A stretch of 64,000 nucleotides of DNA from Candidatus Iainarchaeum sp. Lineage in GTDB: Archaea > Iainarchaeota > Iainarchaeia > Iainarchaeales > GCA-2688035. Below, piece by piece: positions 42,109 to 51,448 of this stretch. The position numbers were made by a program, and so were the translations under genes. Positions within the stretch are counted from its first letter, which is position 1; the number at the start of each line of letters is the position of its first letter. The stretch lies in contig JAFCCL010000008.1 of assembly GCA_017610205.1 (NCBI GenBank), forward strand, positions 1 to 64,000, given 5' to 3'. The notes beneath the pieces are model-generated. The model had not been told where the DNA came from, did not search any database, and saw only the letters and a list, made by a program, of their open reading frames with translations.

Positions 42109-43344
42109 TCACCGTTTCAATAGTACAATATGTTCCTCATTCATTGTTGAAGAAAGAACCCCTGGTTTGTTTGTTGGGCTATTAACCCTTGGCATTCTTT
42201 TTGAAGGGATGTGTCTAATACTTGTCTTGTCATGGTTGAAGTTGAATTCTTTAAATAATTCTATAATAATTTTGTCCATTGGTATTTTTACTCCTTTGAC
42301 AGTTCTATTGCCCACCACAAAACACATTCTTGAATTGTCTTTCATAATACGATTTATTTCTTCAGCTGCTTTATAGAAATCTGAAAAAAAACCTAATACA
42401 TCTCTTGCTCTTTTTTCATCTTCTTTTGATATTGTTGAAATTGTTGTATCAAGTATTTTTGAGGGTAAAGAATGTGTGAGTACTTTTGGAGCTATTCCGC
42501 CCATCATTACATTATCCATGCGCTTTGCTTTTTTCTCATCACATCCAAGCCATTGTGAACTTAATCTACTGAATTGCCCATAAGCTACTGTGGTTCTACT
42601 GTCTCCGTAAGGTGGGGATGTTACTAGTAAATCAGTTGAAGATGTCCAAATTTTTGTTTTTTTGGTAAGGTCTGCTTCTATTATATTCACAGAGGGGCTT
42701 TTGTTTTTTTGTAAGGCATTGTATAAACATTCCATTGCTTGTCGATTTTTCTCAAAGACTGTTTGAAAAATTAGTTTGGCATCAGGAGCATAATTTTTCA
42801 GTTTTTCTTCTTTAATACGGTAAAGTTTGAATTCACCGCCTCTGGTATTGCTTGCCTTTCTAACAGTTTCACTAAAGCAAACTAAAAAGAAATCTCGTAT
42901 TTTCTTATCCTTAATTTCATCAATTGCTTGCTTTATTGCTGTTAATGCTAATTTTGCTTCTTCTTTGAACCAAAAATCAATATTAAAAAAAACCGGTGGT
43001 TGAATTTTTTTCTCATTACTGAGGTGATAAATTTTGGGTTTTAAGTTCATCCACGTCTCAAAAAGACTTGAAGGTTTTACTGGTGTTGTTTTGACTTTAC
43101 TAATAAGTGTGGCTAAAGGATTTATATCGACACCATAACTTTTAATTCCTGCTAACTTAAATTCCAATAGAACACTTCCTGAACCACAAAATGGATCAAG
43201 ACCAACTTTGGCACTAGTACTATTTTCTTTAATTAGTCTTTTTGCTACTTGCGGAATCATCATTGCGGGATAAGTGTGTATGCCATGAGTGTAATATTTT
43301 GTATTTGCTTTAGCAAAATCCCAACTATGATCAATTTTTTTCAT
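42109..43344 (-). CDS. Second DNA methyltransferase (SPPY-type)
   Basis: A 411-residue enzyme: GLDPFCGSGSVLLEFKLAG plus GVDINPLATLIS (SAM binding) and LLVTSPPYGDSRTTVAYGQF (motif IV). The order places the SAM motif first and SPPY near the middle, with a 130-residue region between that should recognise DNA. It is convergent with the first methyltransferase of the R-M system. BcnI-type systems use two N4-cytosine methyltransferases for one restriction enzyme, which fits this arrangement. Confidence 0.85.
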   Translation of the reverse strand: MKKIDHSWDFAKANTKYYTHGIHTYPAMMIPQVAKRLIKENSTSAKVGLDPFCGSGSVLLEFKLAGIKSYGVDINPLATLISKVKTTPVKPSSLFETWMNLKPKIYHLSNEKKIQPPVFFNIDFWFKEEAKLALTAIKQAIDEIKDKKIRDFFLVCFSETVRKASNTRGGEFKLYRIKEEKLKNYAPDAKLIFQTVFEKNRQAMECLYNALQKNKSPSVNIIEADLTKKTKIWTSSTDLLVTSPPYGDSRTTVAYGQFSRLSSQWLGCDEKKAKRMDNVMMGGIAPKVLTHSLPSKILDTTISTISKEDEKRARDVLGFFSDFYKAAEEINRIMKDNSRMCFVVGNRTVKGVKIPMDKIIIELFKEFNFNHDKTSIRHIPSKRMPRVNSPTNKPGVLSSTMNEEHIVLLKR

Positions 43345-43417
43345 AGAAACACACCTATCAATATAATTAACTTCAGATTAAATGTTTTTTGGAAGAGGGG
43401 GTTTCCGCTAAACATTT

Positions 43418-43579
43418 TTAAACCACTCCCATCCCGATCATCATTCCAACCATCAACACCACCGCATACTTCCCTACCTTATAGGCCCAGTCATTCCAGC
43501 CGTACATATAGAAAACTGCTACATAACCGACTGCTAACCAAGAAAAAAGATGAAGCCAGGGGAAAAGGTCGGAAGGCAT
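43418..43579 (-). CDS. Small membrane protein (53 residues)
   Basis: Reading on the minus strand from ATG 43579 to TAA 43418: WLHLFSWLAVGYVAVFYMYG then YKVGKYAVVLMVGMMIGMG, two hydrophobic helices joined by WNDWAYK. The composition is coding-like. It sits between the methyltransferase and the RHH gene. No family recognised. Confidence 0.45.
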   Translation of the reverse strand: MPSDLFPWLHLFSWLAVGYVAVFYMYGWNDWAYKVGKYAVVLMVGMMIGMGVV

Positions 43580-43655
43580 TTTGTGTCACTTCATATAATA
43601 TGAATAATATGTATTATAAAAGTTCTTTTAAACCTATGCATAGGATATGCATTGT

Positions 43656-43784
43656 ATGGGTGAAGGAAAATACATCAGAAAAACAATCACGATTAAATCA
43701 GCGCAGGAAAAGTATATTCAAGATAAATCAATAAACCTAAGCAGGTTTGTTCAGAAAAAGATTGATGAGGAAAGGAAAGGTTGA
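43656..43784 (+). CDS. Ribbon-helix-helix regulator (42 residues)
   Basis: A short protein: RKTITIKSAQEKYIQDKSINLSRFVQKKIDEE shows the beta-strand TITIK and two helices of MetJ/Arc-type ribbon-helix-helix repressors. TTTTAAAC at 43626-43633 is about 27 bases before the ATG. It lies 7 bases before the ParB-like gene, so it probably regulates the operon. Confidence 0.7.
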   Translation: MGEGKYIRKTITIKSAQEKYIQDKSINLSRFVQKKIDEERKG

Positions 43785-43791
43785 TGGATGT

Positions 43792-45117
43792 ATGGTTACA
43801 ACTAAGATAATCTTTTTAACAGATCTTAATGTAAACACGGAAAATTCGCGCTTTGACCCATTAACAAGTCAGAAAGAAGCTATTGATAAAATGATTGAGA
43901 ATCAAGGCGATAAACTTTATAATCTGGCAAAGGACATCGCGCAATATGGTCTCAATCCAAATGTAAGGGCACAAGTCACCGCTATTGATAAAGATGCGAC
44001 GAAGTTTATTGTTCTTGAAGGGAATAGAAGAATTGTCACATTAAAACTTATGGCAAATCCAGATATAATAGATACTCCAGTAAGAAGCACACTAAAAAAG
44101 AAGTTTCAGAATCTTCACAATAAGATTAAAGACAATTTGATAGACAAAGTAGAATGTAACTATTATGCTGACCCCAAAGATGCAGAACATTGGATTGGCA
44201 TTAAACATGGTTATGGCCCACAAGGAGTAAGTACTGTTAAATGGGATGCTTGGCAAAAAACTCGCTATGAAGAGTCTATTGGTGGAAAATCTAAGATTGT
44301 TTTTCAGACTATTAAACTGCTAAAAGATTCTCCCTATATCTCTAAAAAAATAAAAAATGATATCCCAAATATAAAATTAACAAACTTGCATAGATTAGTT
44401 TCAGATCCTTCTGTGAGAGATTTTTTAGGTTTAGAATATAGTAAAGGTATTCTCAAATCAAAAATTGATGAGAAAGAGTTAATGAAAGGATTAGCAAAAG
44501 TTGTAGAAGATTGCGCAAATCCAAAATTTACAGTAAATGATATATACACTAAAAAAATTCGGAAAGATTATATTGATAGTTTTCCTGCTGAAAGTACTCC
44601 TAATAAAGATAAAAAAATTGATGGTAAGTCAACTTCTGCAAAATCAAAAAAAACTAGAAAAAAAGCGCCCTATAGAACAAAATTAATTCCAGGCTCTTGT
44701 AAACTGTCTGTTAGTAACCCCAAAATTAATTCTATTTATGATGAATTACAAAAATTAAATATTGAGACTTACCAAAACGCTGTTTCGGTATTATTTAGAG
44801 TCTTTATTGAATTGAGCCTGGACACTTTCCTAGAAAATAAAAAAATGATAGAGGGTGTATCAGCAGCAAAAGAAAGATTGACACTTAACAAAAAGCTCAT
44901 TAAAGTATTAGGTTATCTGACTGATAAGGGTTTTATAGATGCCACTATTAGTAAAGGCATTAGAGTAGCGGTGAGCAATAAGGATCATTTGTTAGGAATT
45001 GACACTTGGCATGCTTATGTCCACAGCAACCAATTTTCAGCAACCCCAAAAGATTTAATTACCACCTGGGGCAACATCCAAATTTTTGTAGAAAAAGTTT
45101 GGGAAAACATTAAGTGA
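43792..45117 (+). CDS. ParB-like domain protein with helical C-terminus
   Basis: A 441-residue protein. Residues about 30-110 contain LAKDIAQYGLNPNVRAQVTA and FIVLEGNRRIVTLKLM, the signature of the ParB/Srx (sulfiredoxin-like) fold with its G-x-R-R motif. Middle region to about 290 is helical and lysine-rich. The C-terminal 140 residues (VLFRVFIELSLDTFLENKKM, LLGIDTWHAYVHSNQFSATP, TTWGNIQIFVEKVWENI) form a helical domain resembling those of defence-linked ParB proteins, possibly HEPN-like. ParB-fold domains can bind CTP or act as nucleases. It directly precedes a D12 methyltransferase with a 4-base gap. Start 43792 (MVTTKIIFLTDL) follows GGTTGATGG. Confidence 0.75.
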   Translation: MVTTKIIFLTDLNVNTENSRFDPLTSQKEAIDKMIENQGDKLYNLAKDIAQYGLNPNVRAQVTAIDKDATKFIVLEGNRRIVTLKLMANPDIIDTPVRSTLKKKFQNLHNKIKDNLIDKVECNYYADPKDAEHWIGIKHGYGPQGVSTVKWDAWQKTRYEESIGGKSKIVFQTIKLLKDSPYISKKIKNDIPNIKLTNLHRLVSDPSVRDFLGLEYSKGILKSKIDEKELMKGLAKVVEDCANPKFTVNDIYTKKIRKDYIDSFPAESTPNKDKKIDGKSTSAKSKKTRKKAPYRTKLIPGSCKLSVSNPKINSIYDELQKLNIETYQNAVSVLFRVFIELSLDTFLENKKMIEGVSAAKERLTLNKKLIKVLGYLTDKGFIDATISKGIRVAVSNKDHLLGIDTWHAYVHSNQFSATPKDLITTWGNIQIFVEKVWENIK

Positions 45118-45121
45118 TTTT

Positions 45122-45970
45122 ATGGGTGTTTATTCTCCGTTAAGATATCCGGGTGGAAAGGGAAAAATTTCGCCTTATTTTAAACAAATTATAAAGGATA
45201 ATTTGTTGTTTGATGGGGTTTATGTTGAGCCCTATGCAGGTGGCGCGGCTGTTGCTCTTTCGTTGCTTTTTGATGAATATGTTTCTAAAATAATAATTAA
45301 TGACATTGATCGTTCAATCTATGCTTTTTGGTATTCAATTCTAAATGAAACCGAGAAGTTTTGTAAACTTATACAAAAAACACCCGTAACTATTGGTGTT
45401 TGGAAGAAACAGAAAAAAATACAAACTTTTAAGAAAAAATGTGGTCTGCTCGAACTTGGATTTTCAACTTTTTTTTTAAATCGAACTAATCGCTCAGGAA
45501 TTTTAAACGCAGGTGTTATTGGCGGATTAAAACAAGCGGGTGAATGGAAAATTAATGCGCGATATAATAAAAAAGAACTGATAAGGCGTATTAAAAAAAT
45601 TTCTTTGTATAAAAACCAAATCCAATTATATAATTATGATGCTTCAAAATTAGTTAAATTGCTTTGTAAAACTCTTCCAAAGAACACTTTATTTTATTTT
45701 GACCCGCCTTACTATATCAAAGGTAAAAATCTTTATCTAAATCATTATGCCTATAATGACCACAAAGAAATTGCTAAGGATATCCATGCTTTAAAAAACC
45801 AAAAATGGATACTAACCTATGACAATGTAAAACCAATTAAAGAATTATATCTAGCTTATCGACAAAAAAAATACAACCTACACTATAGTGCGGGAAAGTC
45901 AGAAACTGGACGAGAATTGATGATTTTTTCAAATAATTTATCCATCACAAAGAATCCAATATTAGCTTGA
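45122..45970 (+). CDS. DNA adenine methyltransferase (D12 class)
   Basis: A 282-residue enzyme of the Dam/D12 family: SPLRYPGGKGKISPYF (motif X), VEPYAGGAAVALSLL (motif I), LFYFDPPYYIKGKNLYLNHY (motif IV DPPY) and WILTYDN. It methylates adenine N6, commonly in GATC or a similar site. No endonuclease is adjacent, so it works either alone or with the ParB-like protein. Only 4 bases separate it from that gene, which implies coupling. Confidence 0.92.
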   Translation: MGVYSPLRYPGGKGKISPYFKQIIKDNLLFDGVYVEPYAGGAAVALSLLFDEYVSKIIINDIDRSIYAFWYSILNETEKFCKLIQKTPVTIGVWKKQKKIQTFKKKCGLLELGFSTFFLNRTNRSGILNAGVIGGLKQAGEWKINARYNKKELIRRIKKISLYKNQIQLYNYDASKLVKLLCKTLPKNTLFYFDPPYYIKGKNLYLNHYAYNDHKEIAKDIHALKNQKWILTYDNVKPIKELYLAYRQKKYNLHYSAGKSETGRELMIFSNNLSITKNPILA

Positions 45971-46020
45971 CCTTGGTTTTCTAACAGATTATGACTTTTC
46001 TTCTTAGACAACAACCCAAA

Positions 46021-46791
46021 TCACGTTGCTTCTATATCAACAAAAAATTCTGCAAAGACTGCAGATTGTGAAGTTGATATTTTTCCTGAAACATTACAAT
46101 CATTTGTAACATCGAGATTTTGTTTTTCTATTTCAAAATGAAACGCTTTAAATTCACCACTTTTCAGTAGCTTCCCTTCAACACCCTTTATATATTGATT
46201 GCCAGTAGGTTCTGAAAAATCTCCTTTTATGTTCCCACCAAGACAATTTAAGTAAACATCAAAATTTGGTTTCCTTGCGGGAATTTGCAATATTAATGGC
46301 TGTTGCCCAGTGTTATAAACACGAATTATACCCTCAACTTTGTCGTTTACAGATGAGGTAATAAGTTTTCCATCTTTAGTTAAATCTCGCTCAAACACTG
46401 CTTCTAATCGCGGATGTAAATAAGCTGTTTCTTCAGTTACTTTACTTAAGTCATTAGTAGCCAAAACTAAGCCTATAGTTGCAACTATTAAACCAATAGC
46501 AAAAATCACTTGAAAAATGCTAATAATAGTCTGCTTAGATGACTGCTTGAGCTGTTTCTCTAAAATCCTTCGATGTATTTCAAAACGATAAACTTCAGCA
46601 TCTAATCCACTTTTGTTAGCAAGTGAATAAACTTGTAATAGTTCTTTATCACTTAGTTCAATAGCAGATTTAGCTAACAAATCAGCATACTCTAACCCTA
46701 TAATACCACCTTTTTCAACTACTGGCTTTTTCTTTTTGTTAATATCGGCTTTCTTTGCGAAATGCTTTTGCCAAGGTTCTGAATGTGCCAT
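46021..46791 (-). CDS. Membrane protein with cytoplasmic helix region
   Basis: A 256-residue protein with one central membrane helix (IISIFQVIFAIGLIVATIGLVLA, residues about 88-110). The N-terminal half is charged and helical (ELSDKELLQVYSLANKSG, EIHRRILEKQLKQSS); the C-terminal half is a beta-rich extracytoplasmic domain (VEGIIRVYNTGQQPLILQIP). It starts the other strand after the methyltransferase operon. Function unknown. Confidence 0.6.
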   Translation of the reverse strand: MAHSEPWQKHFAKKADINKKKKPVVEKGGIIGLEYADLLAKSAIELSDKELLQVYSLANKSGLDAEVYRFEIHRRILEKQLKQSSKQTIISIFQVIFAIGLIVATIGLVLATNDLSKVTEETAYLHPRLEAVFERDLTKDGKLITSSVNDKVEGIIRVYNTGQQPLILQIPARKPNFDVYLNCLGGNIKGDFSEPTGNQYIKGVEGKLLKSGEFKAFHFEIEKQNLDVTNDCNVSGKISTSQSAVFAEFFVDIEAT

Positions 46792-46889
46792 CTCAAATCA
46801 CTTATTTTATCCTATGAAATTCCTTTAAATTTGTCTTTTTCTCAAATCCCGACCCGCGCCCAATTCTCTGGGTCTGTGTTAAGGTAATC

Positions 46890-47159
46890 TCACTTAAACA
46901 TTCTTTTCAGCTTTTGCCACAGCGAAGGCTTGTCAATTTTTGCAAAGAATTCTTTGCGTTCTTTTTCTCTTTGTAGTTTGAATTCATCACCATAACCTTC
47001 ATAAGGAACAGGTTCAGGTTTGTTAGGCTTTTTTTCTTTCTTAAACTTACTGCCTATTTTGGCGTGTCTTCCAAACTTTTTGGTAAGTAGTTTGTCTTCT
47101 TCTTCGTCTGGGTCGTCAACAAAATCGAAACGTCCTCCAGTTATTCTACGGCTACCCAT
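46890..47159 (-). CDS. Charged hypothetical protein, 89 residues
   Basis: Starts MGSRRITGGRFDFVDDPDEE, middle FGRHAKIGSKFKKEKKPNKP, ends KIDKPSLWQKLKRMFK. The C-terminal amphipathic helix could contact a membrane. The ATG at 47159 follows the ribosome-binding site GGGAAGTGA, which overlaps the stop of the next upstream gene. The two are cotranscribed. Confidence 0.55.
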   Translation of the reverse strand: MGSRRITGGRFDFVDDPDEEEDKLLTKKFGRHAKIGSKFKKEKKPNKPEPVPYEGYGDEFKLQREKERKEFFAKIDKPSLWQKLKRMFK

Positions 47160-47164
47160 CCAAA

Positions 47165-47356
47165 TCACTTCCCTATTTCTTCAAATCTCCTCATGGCTTC
47201 TAAAAGAAGCACTATTGCTAAAGAACCAATTGTTATGCCTGCAACAAGATAAGAATCGAGAGATATTTGTGCTGTTATAATCAGAAGTGCTTCAACACCT
47301 AAGCCCAAACCAATTGCTCCAAAGATAGCAAGTCTAATACTTTTAATTTTATTCAT
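47165..47356 (-). CDS. Small membrane protein, two helices
   Basis: A 63-residue protein with helices LAIFGAIGLGLGVEALLIITA and LVAGITIGSLAIVLLLEAM and short polar ends. The stop lies 5 bases before the start of the following 89-residue gene, so they may form one complex. Family unknown. Confidence 0.6.
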   Translation of the reverse strand: MNKIKSIRLAIFGAIGLGLGVEALLIITAQISLDSYLVAGITIGSLAIVLLLEAMRRFEEIGK

Positions 47357-47450
47357 TTAATTGTTATCTCCTTGACTAATTTTGCTACAAAATCCCTTTA
47401 AATTTGCGTTTTCCCAAAAACCCAGTCCATACCCTACATACCAAATTTTA

Positions 47451-48341
47451 TTAATAAACACCTAATACAGTTTGCTTCTCCGAATTGATTATACTTTTAG
47501 GAAAACAATTAATTCGGCGATATAAACTATAGGTGTTGTTACTCAATCGTTTAAATCGATCTTCTAGCCCTTTTTTAGAAATATACCTTACTGATTTTAG
47601 CAAGACCATATTTTTTTGAAGAATGTCTTCAACAAAAGGTATTTTGTTAACTATTTGAGGCAGTATTTCGCGATAATCTCCCACCATTGCGCAATCATTT
47701 AGAAATCTATAGTGGCATTTTTCTCTAATTCGTCTTAATTCGTTTAACTGAGTCAAATCTACACTTGGTAATTCTACTCCGTTTTTTGTTAGTCCCTCAA
47801 AAGTAAAGAATAGGTTTTGGTGCCAACGACCTGTTTTACCTACTTTAAGATCGTCATTTATAAAACTCTTTTTCTTTTTTAATTCCCAGTCTTCTTTTTG
47901 GCGAACAAGAAAATAATCTTCATTTTCGGTGTCTCCCCTTAAGGAAATGCAGCCAAATAACGAGAACATGGAAATTAGAGAAGTTATTGCCGCATAATAA
48001 AGTGTTGGCCCACTTGTCCCAATTGCATAATTTAGAAGAAATTTTTTCCCAATCCGGTCTCTCGAACAAGAAGCATTGAGAATTTCTAAACTTCCCCAAA
48101 ACTTATTTATTGCTTCATTCAATTGGTGATTACTTCTAGAAAATGAAAATACTGTAAAAAATTCCTGATTCGCTTTTGAGAAATTTTCTGTGGTTTTATT
48201 CTCGGAATCAAATGACAATATTCGTCCTACTCCTCTATTTATGCTTGAAGAACTGCCACGTTCCCAGTCCCAATAGTTCTGGTGCTCTAACGACTCAAAA
48301 AGTTTCTTTATTTCTTCGACTTTTTTAGGGTATACTGGCAT
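47451..48341 (-). CDS. Hypothetical protein, 296 residues
   Basis: An aromatic- and serine-rich protein, with HQNYWDWERGSSSSINRGVG, an internal hydrophobic stretch TLYYAAITSLISMFSLFGCI, LNELRRIREKCHYRFLND and a helical C-terminus. The HYRFL segment and basic helix could be nucleic-acid-facing. Low G+C and the position beside defence genes hint at accessory content. Family unrecognised. Confidence 0.55.
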   Translation of the reverse strand: MPVYPKKVEEIKKLFESLEHQNYWDWERGSSSSINRGVGRILSFDSENKTTENFSKANQEFFTVFSFSRSNHQLNEAINKFWGSLEILNASCSRDRIGKKFLLNYAIGTSGPTLYYAAITSLISMFSLFGCISLRGDTENEDYFLVRQKEDWELKKKKSFINDDLKVGKTGRWHQNLFFTFEGLTKNGVELPSVDLTQLNELRRIREKCHYRFLNDCAMVGDYREILPQIVNKIPFVEDILQKNMVLLKSVRYISKKGLEDRFKRLSNNTYSLYRRINCFPKSIINSEKQTVLGVY

Positions 48342-48524
48342 ATAGTATTCCTCTCTAGAAAAGTTTAAAGTTGCTTGGAAAAAATATTTAGAGTTATTGA
48401 GTTGCGAGGGACGCCTTATCTTCTATTAACATCACCGGCCAATGTGCCAATTCCAATTTTATTTTTTTTATTTTTTTTGTTTGCAGTTAATCACTTTTAA
48501 TACTTTTCAGGGGTTAATTTTTTC

Positions 48525-50522
48525 ATGTCTGAAATTATTGGAGAGCCTGAAGAATCTGAAAAGTTGGAGAAGTTCATGTCCTTTTTTCCCTATCCTGAGT
48601 TCAAACCACAGCAGTTGCCTGTGATGGAGTTTGTTTCTGAGATTATTGAAAAAGAGGGAATTGGGCTGATTGAAGCCTATTGCGGTTTTGGAAAGACTAT
48701 TTCGACGTTTGCGCCAGTTTTTGAAGCAGGAAAAAAGGTATTGCTGCTGTCTCCGACTCATACTGCAAGAAATGCAGGTGTAGCAGAAGCGTTGCGGATT
48801 AATAAGGTGAATGGGAAAAAGTTAATGGTGGCGGATTTGCGTTCAAAGTCAGCAATGTGCTTTATGTTTCAGGGGAAGCGGTTTAGTTACGAAGCCTGCT
48901 GGAAGGTAAAAAAATTCAAACAATGCCCCTTCTACAAGGCGACGTACTACGGAAAAGACCTTTCCAAAAAAGCAGAAAAGGCAATTAAGCAAGCGGAAGA
49001 ACTTGTTTTTAACAATCCTGAACAGATTTTTTCAGGGAACAATATGGACAAGGAACCGAATTTTTTTAAGGAATTTGAAAAAATTTCGGAAGAAAACGGA
49101 GTATGCTTTTACGAAACAATGAAACACGTTATCAAAAAAGCAGACGTAGTAGTATTGGATTACTACTGGTGTTTTACTGACATTTTTGCCTTGCTAAAAA
49201 TGCTAATAGACCCAAAAGACTTTGTATTATTGGTTGACGAAGCAGACTTATTGATTGACAGGCTTTACAACAACCTTCACGCAAAGCTAACCTTTCAGGG
49301 AGTAAAAGATTTGCTTAGCCAGTCAAAAAAAATCATAAAAAGTGAAGAAAATTTAGAAGACGAAAAAAAGACACTGAGCAAGGCAGATTTTGAATTTTTG
49401 AAAGAATTCTCAAATTATACCGTTGAAATTTTGCGATTTCTTCCCCAAAAAAAACCGCTTTTGCCGGAAAAACTAATGTGGCACTATGTTAGCGGATTTA
49501 AGAAAAGTTCACAGGAAGCAGGATTGGAAGGAGTAATAGAATTTGACGACATTGTAAAAAATATTGAAAGAATAACAGAGTCAATTGACTCAAGCAACGG
49601 TTCTGAAAAAGCAAGATTCAGGCCACATCTGTTTTTGGAAAAACTCGGCAAAATAAGGCGGTCAGAGCAGCACCTTACATTTATTCCGGAATCACAGGAA
49701 GAAATTTCAATCAAGCCATTTGAAATAAACACAGAAACCCTTTCAAGCGGACTTACAAGTGCTGAAACACTGGAACAGTTTTACAGCACAATACTTTTTT
49801 CAGCAACAATTGGGGACGAAAACCTGTTTATGGAAGAATTTGGCTTGAACAAAAAGCAAACAAAAGTCTTCAAACTCAGCCACATGCCCCACGAAAACCT
49901 TGTTCTCATAATTGACACAGAACTGGATTCAACATTCAAAAAAAGGCTGGAAAACGCTCCAAAATATACTGAAAAAGTAAAGCTCTTGCTGGAACAAGAT
50001 TCCTCACTGCTGGTAAGCTGCTGCAACCAATTTGAAACAGACCAAATGATTGAAGCAATTCCCTCAATGGAAAGCGGACAAGACAACGAAAACCTTGCTG
50101 CAGGAAAACCATACGCAATAAACATCAGGACAAAACACGCAAGAAGCACAAACAAAGCAAGCAAGGTAAGAAACTGCATTGTAATAGGCCTTCCGCTTCC
50201 AGACTACTCTGACTTCTACTTTGGCCAGAGAAAAAAATACCTGGAGGAAAAATACGGCAAAAAACACGCAGGAAAACTAATAAACAGAAAAGCAGTAGAC
50301 CTTGCAGTTCAACTAATGGGAAGAATTACCCGCGACCTAAAAAACCCAAAAGTACTTGTTCTGGCAGACAAACGTTACAAAAACGATTACTTCCTGCAGG
50401 ATTTCTACTACGAAATAATTCCAAAATACCTCAAACCCTACATTAAAATTGTCGGAAACAACCAAGGGCTAAAAGAAGAACTAAACAAATTTCAAAAGAA
50501 AAACCCAACAACTTCTACATAA
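48525..50522 (+). CDS. XPD/DinG-like Fe-S helicase
   Basis: A 665-residue SF2 helicase. Walker A is EAYCGFGKT, motif II VDEADLL, and late motifs include LFSATIG and QLMGRITRDL. Cysteines in SAMCFMF, ACWKVKKFKQCPFYK match the Fe-S insertion of XPD-type helicases that senses DNA. These enzymes unwind DNA 5' to 3' in repair. It stands alone on the plus strand. A divergence from canonical XPD is the unusual Walker A (CGFGKT). Confidence 0.85.
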   Translation: MSEIIGEPEESEKLEKFMSFFPYPEFKPQQLPVMEFVSEIIEKEGIGLIEAYCGFGKTISTFAPVFEAGKKVLLLSPTHTARNAGVAEALRINKVNGKKLMVADLRSKSAMCFMFQGKRFSYEACWKVKKFKQCPFYKATYYGKDLSKKAEKAIKQAEELVFNNPEQIFSGNNMDKEPNFFKEFEKISEENGVCFYETMKHVIKKADVVVLDYYWCFTDIFALLKMLIDPKDFVLLVDEADLLIDRLYNNLHAKLTFQGVKDLLSQSKKIIKSEENLEDEKKTLSKADFEFLKEFSNYTVEILRFLPQKKPLLPEKLMWHYVSGFKKSSQEAGLEGVIEFDDIVKNIERITESIDSSNGSEKARFRPHLFLEKLGKIRRSEQHLTFIPESQEEISIKPFEINTETLSSGLTSAETLEQFYSTILFSATIGDENLFMEEFGLNKKQTKVFKLSHMPHENLVLIIDTELDSTFKKRLENAPKYTEKVKLLLEQDSSLLVSCCNQFETDQMIEAIPSMESGQDNENLAAGKPYAINIRTKHARSTNKASKVRNCIVIGLPLPDYSDFYFGQRKKYLEEKYGKKHAGKLINRKAVDLAVQLMGRITRDLKNPKVLVLADKRYKNDYFLQDFYYEIIPKYLKPYIKIVGNNQGLKEELNKFQKKNPTTST

Positions 50523-50585
50523 TAAATAATTGTGTTGATTTGTGAACGAAGGTATTTTTTCTGCTAGCTGTTTTTATTTTGGATG

Positions 50586-51245
50586 TTAGTTTTCTTGTAT
50601 TGATCGTGGATTTTCGTGGTCAATTATTCCTAGTATAAATTTCTTTGTTTTTTGGTCAAAGTCAAGTAATAGATAGTTTACATCATTTATGGTAATATAA
50701 ATTTTTTTGAAATAGATAATTTTTTGGAGTTCATCCAGAGCACGTTCAAGGTGTTTTTTTACATTTGAGAAATCTTTTTCTTGGTCTAGGTTTATTCCTT
50801 TTATCCTTAGCCTTCTTTTTAATGCCGAAAAATATCTCCCCTTTTTGAGATAGAAATTTATACAGTCTGGGCCTGTATAAACTCTTTCCAATACAAGATT
50901 GCCTTTTTTGCTAAGGAATTGGATGGGTTGCAAAACAAATAGTTTTGGGTTTGCTTCTATAATCTGGGTTTCATTTTCTTTAGAGTTTTTAATATACCTT
51001 CTGGCTTCTTTCGCATTTTTAAACCTTCTTACTGTTCCAAGAACGGTTGGAGAAACTCTTAAAACAGTTCTTGTCCAATGGCTGTCAGGGATTAATGTTT
51101 TTTTTGTCTTTTCAGGTTTTTGCCAGTCTTTCCAAAATTGTTTAATATATTTTTTATCAATCTGTTTTTCCTTAAAAACCCTACAAGACATCCTTCTTTG
51201 AGGCTCTTTTCTTCCAATACTAAAACACCAACGCAAATGTTTCAT
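50586..51245 (-). CDS. Hypothetical protein, 219 residues
   Basis: A basic protein with conserved-looking blocks: VLRVSPTVLGTVRRFKNAKEARRYIKN, LERVYTGPDCINFYLKKGRY and YITINDVNYLLLDFDQKTKKF. The last resembles the strand-loop of a kinase-like fold (LLLDFD). It lies downstream of the kinase-like gene at 51449 on the same strand, which supports a related or partner fold, but catalytic residues are not clear. Confidence 0.5.
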   Translation of the reverse strand: MKHLRWCFSIGRKEPQRRMSCRVFKEKQIDKKYIKQFWKDWQKPEKTKKTLIPDSHWTRTVLRVSPTVLGTVRRFKNAKEARRYIKNSKENETQIIEANPKLFVLQPIQFLSKKGNLVLERVYTGPDCINFYLKKGRYFSALKRRLRIKGINLDQEKDFSNVKKHLERALDELQKIIYFKKIYITINDVNYLLLDFDQKTKKFILGIIDHENPRSIQEN

Positions 51246-51259
51246 AGTATTCTTTATGT

Positions 51260-51391
51260 TTACACTTGTTTAAAAGAATTCTGGGTTTCACCGTTCCCTG
51301 TAGCAAAGAATTTGATTTTTATGTCATCAGTGTACTGTGAGAGTATCCTCTTCTTCTGAGTTCGATGTAGATTGGCAGTGCCATCCCGCAT
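51260..51391 (-). CDS. Possible 43-residue protein between kinase-like genes
   Basis: Minus-strand frame from ATG 51391 to TAA 51260: MRDGTANLHRTQKKRILSQY then IKIKFFATGNGETQNS. It lies 14 bases before the start of the 219-residue gene, as an operon member would. The composition looks coding. Confidence 0.35.
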   Translation of the reverse strand: MRDGTANLHRTQKKRILSQYTDDIKIKFFATGNGETQNSFKQV

Positions 51392-51448
51392 TGCCCCAAT
51401 TCAATTTCAATTTTTTTTTGTTTTTTTTTGTTGGTGTGTGGTTTTTTT

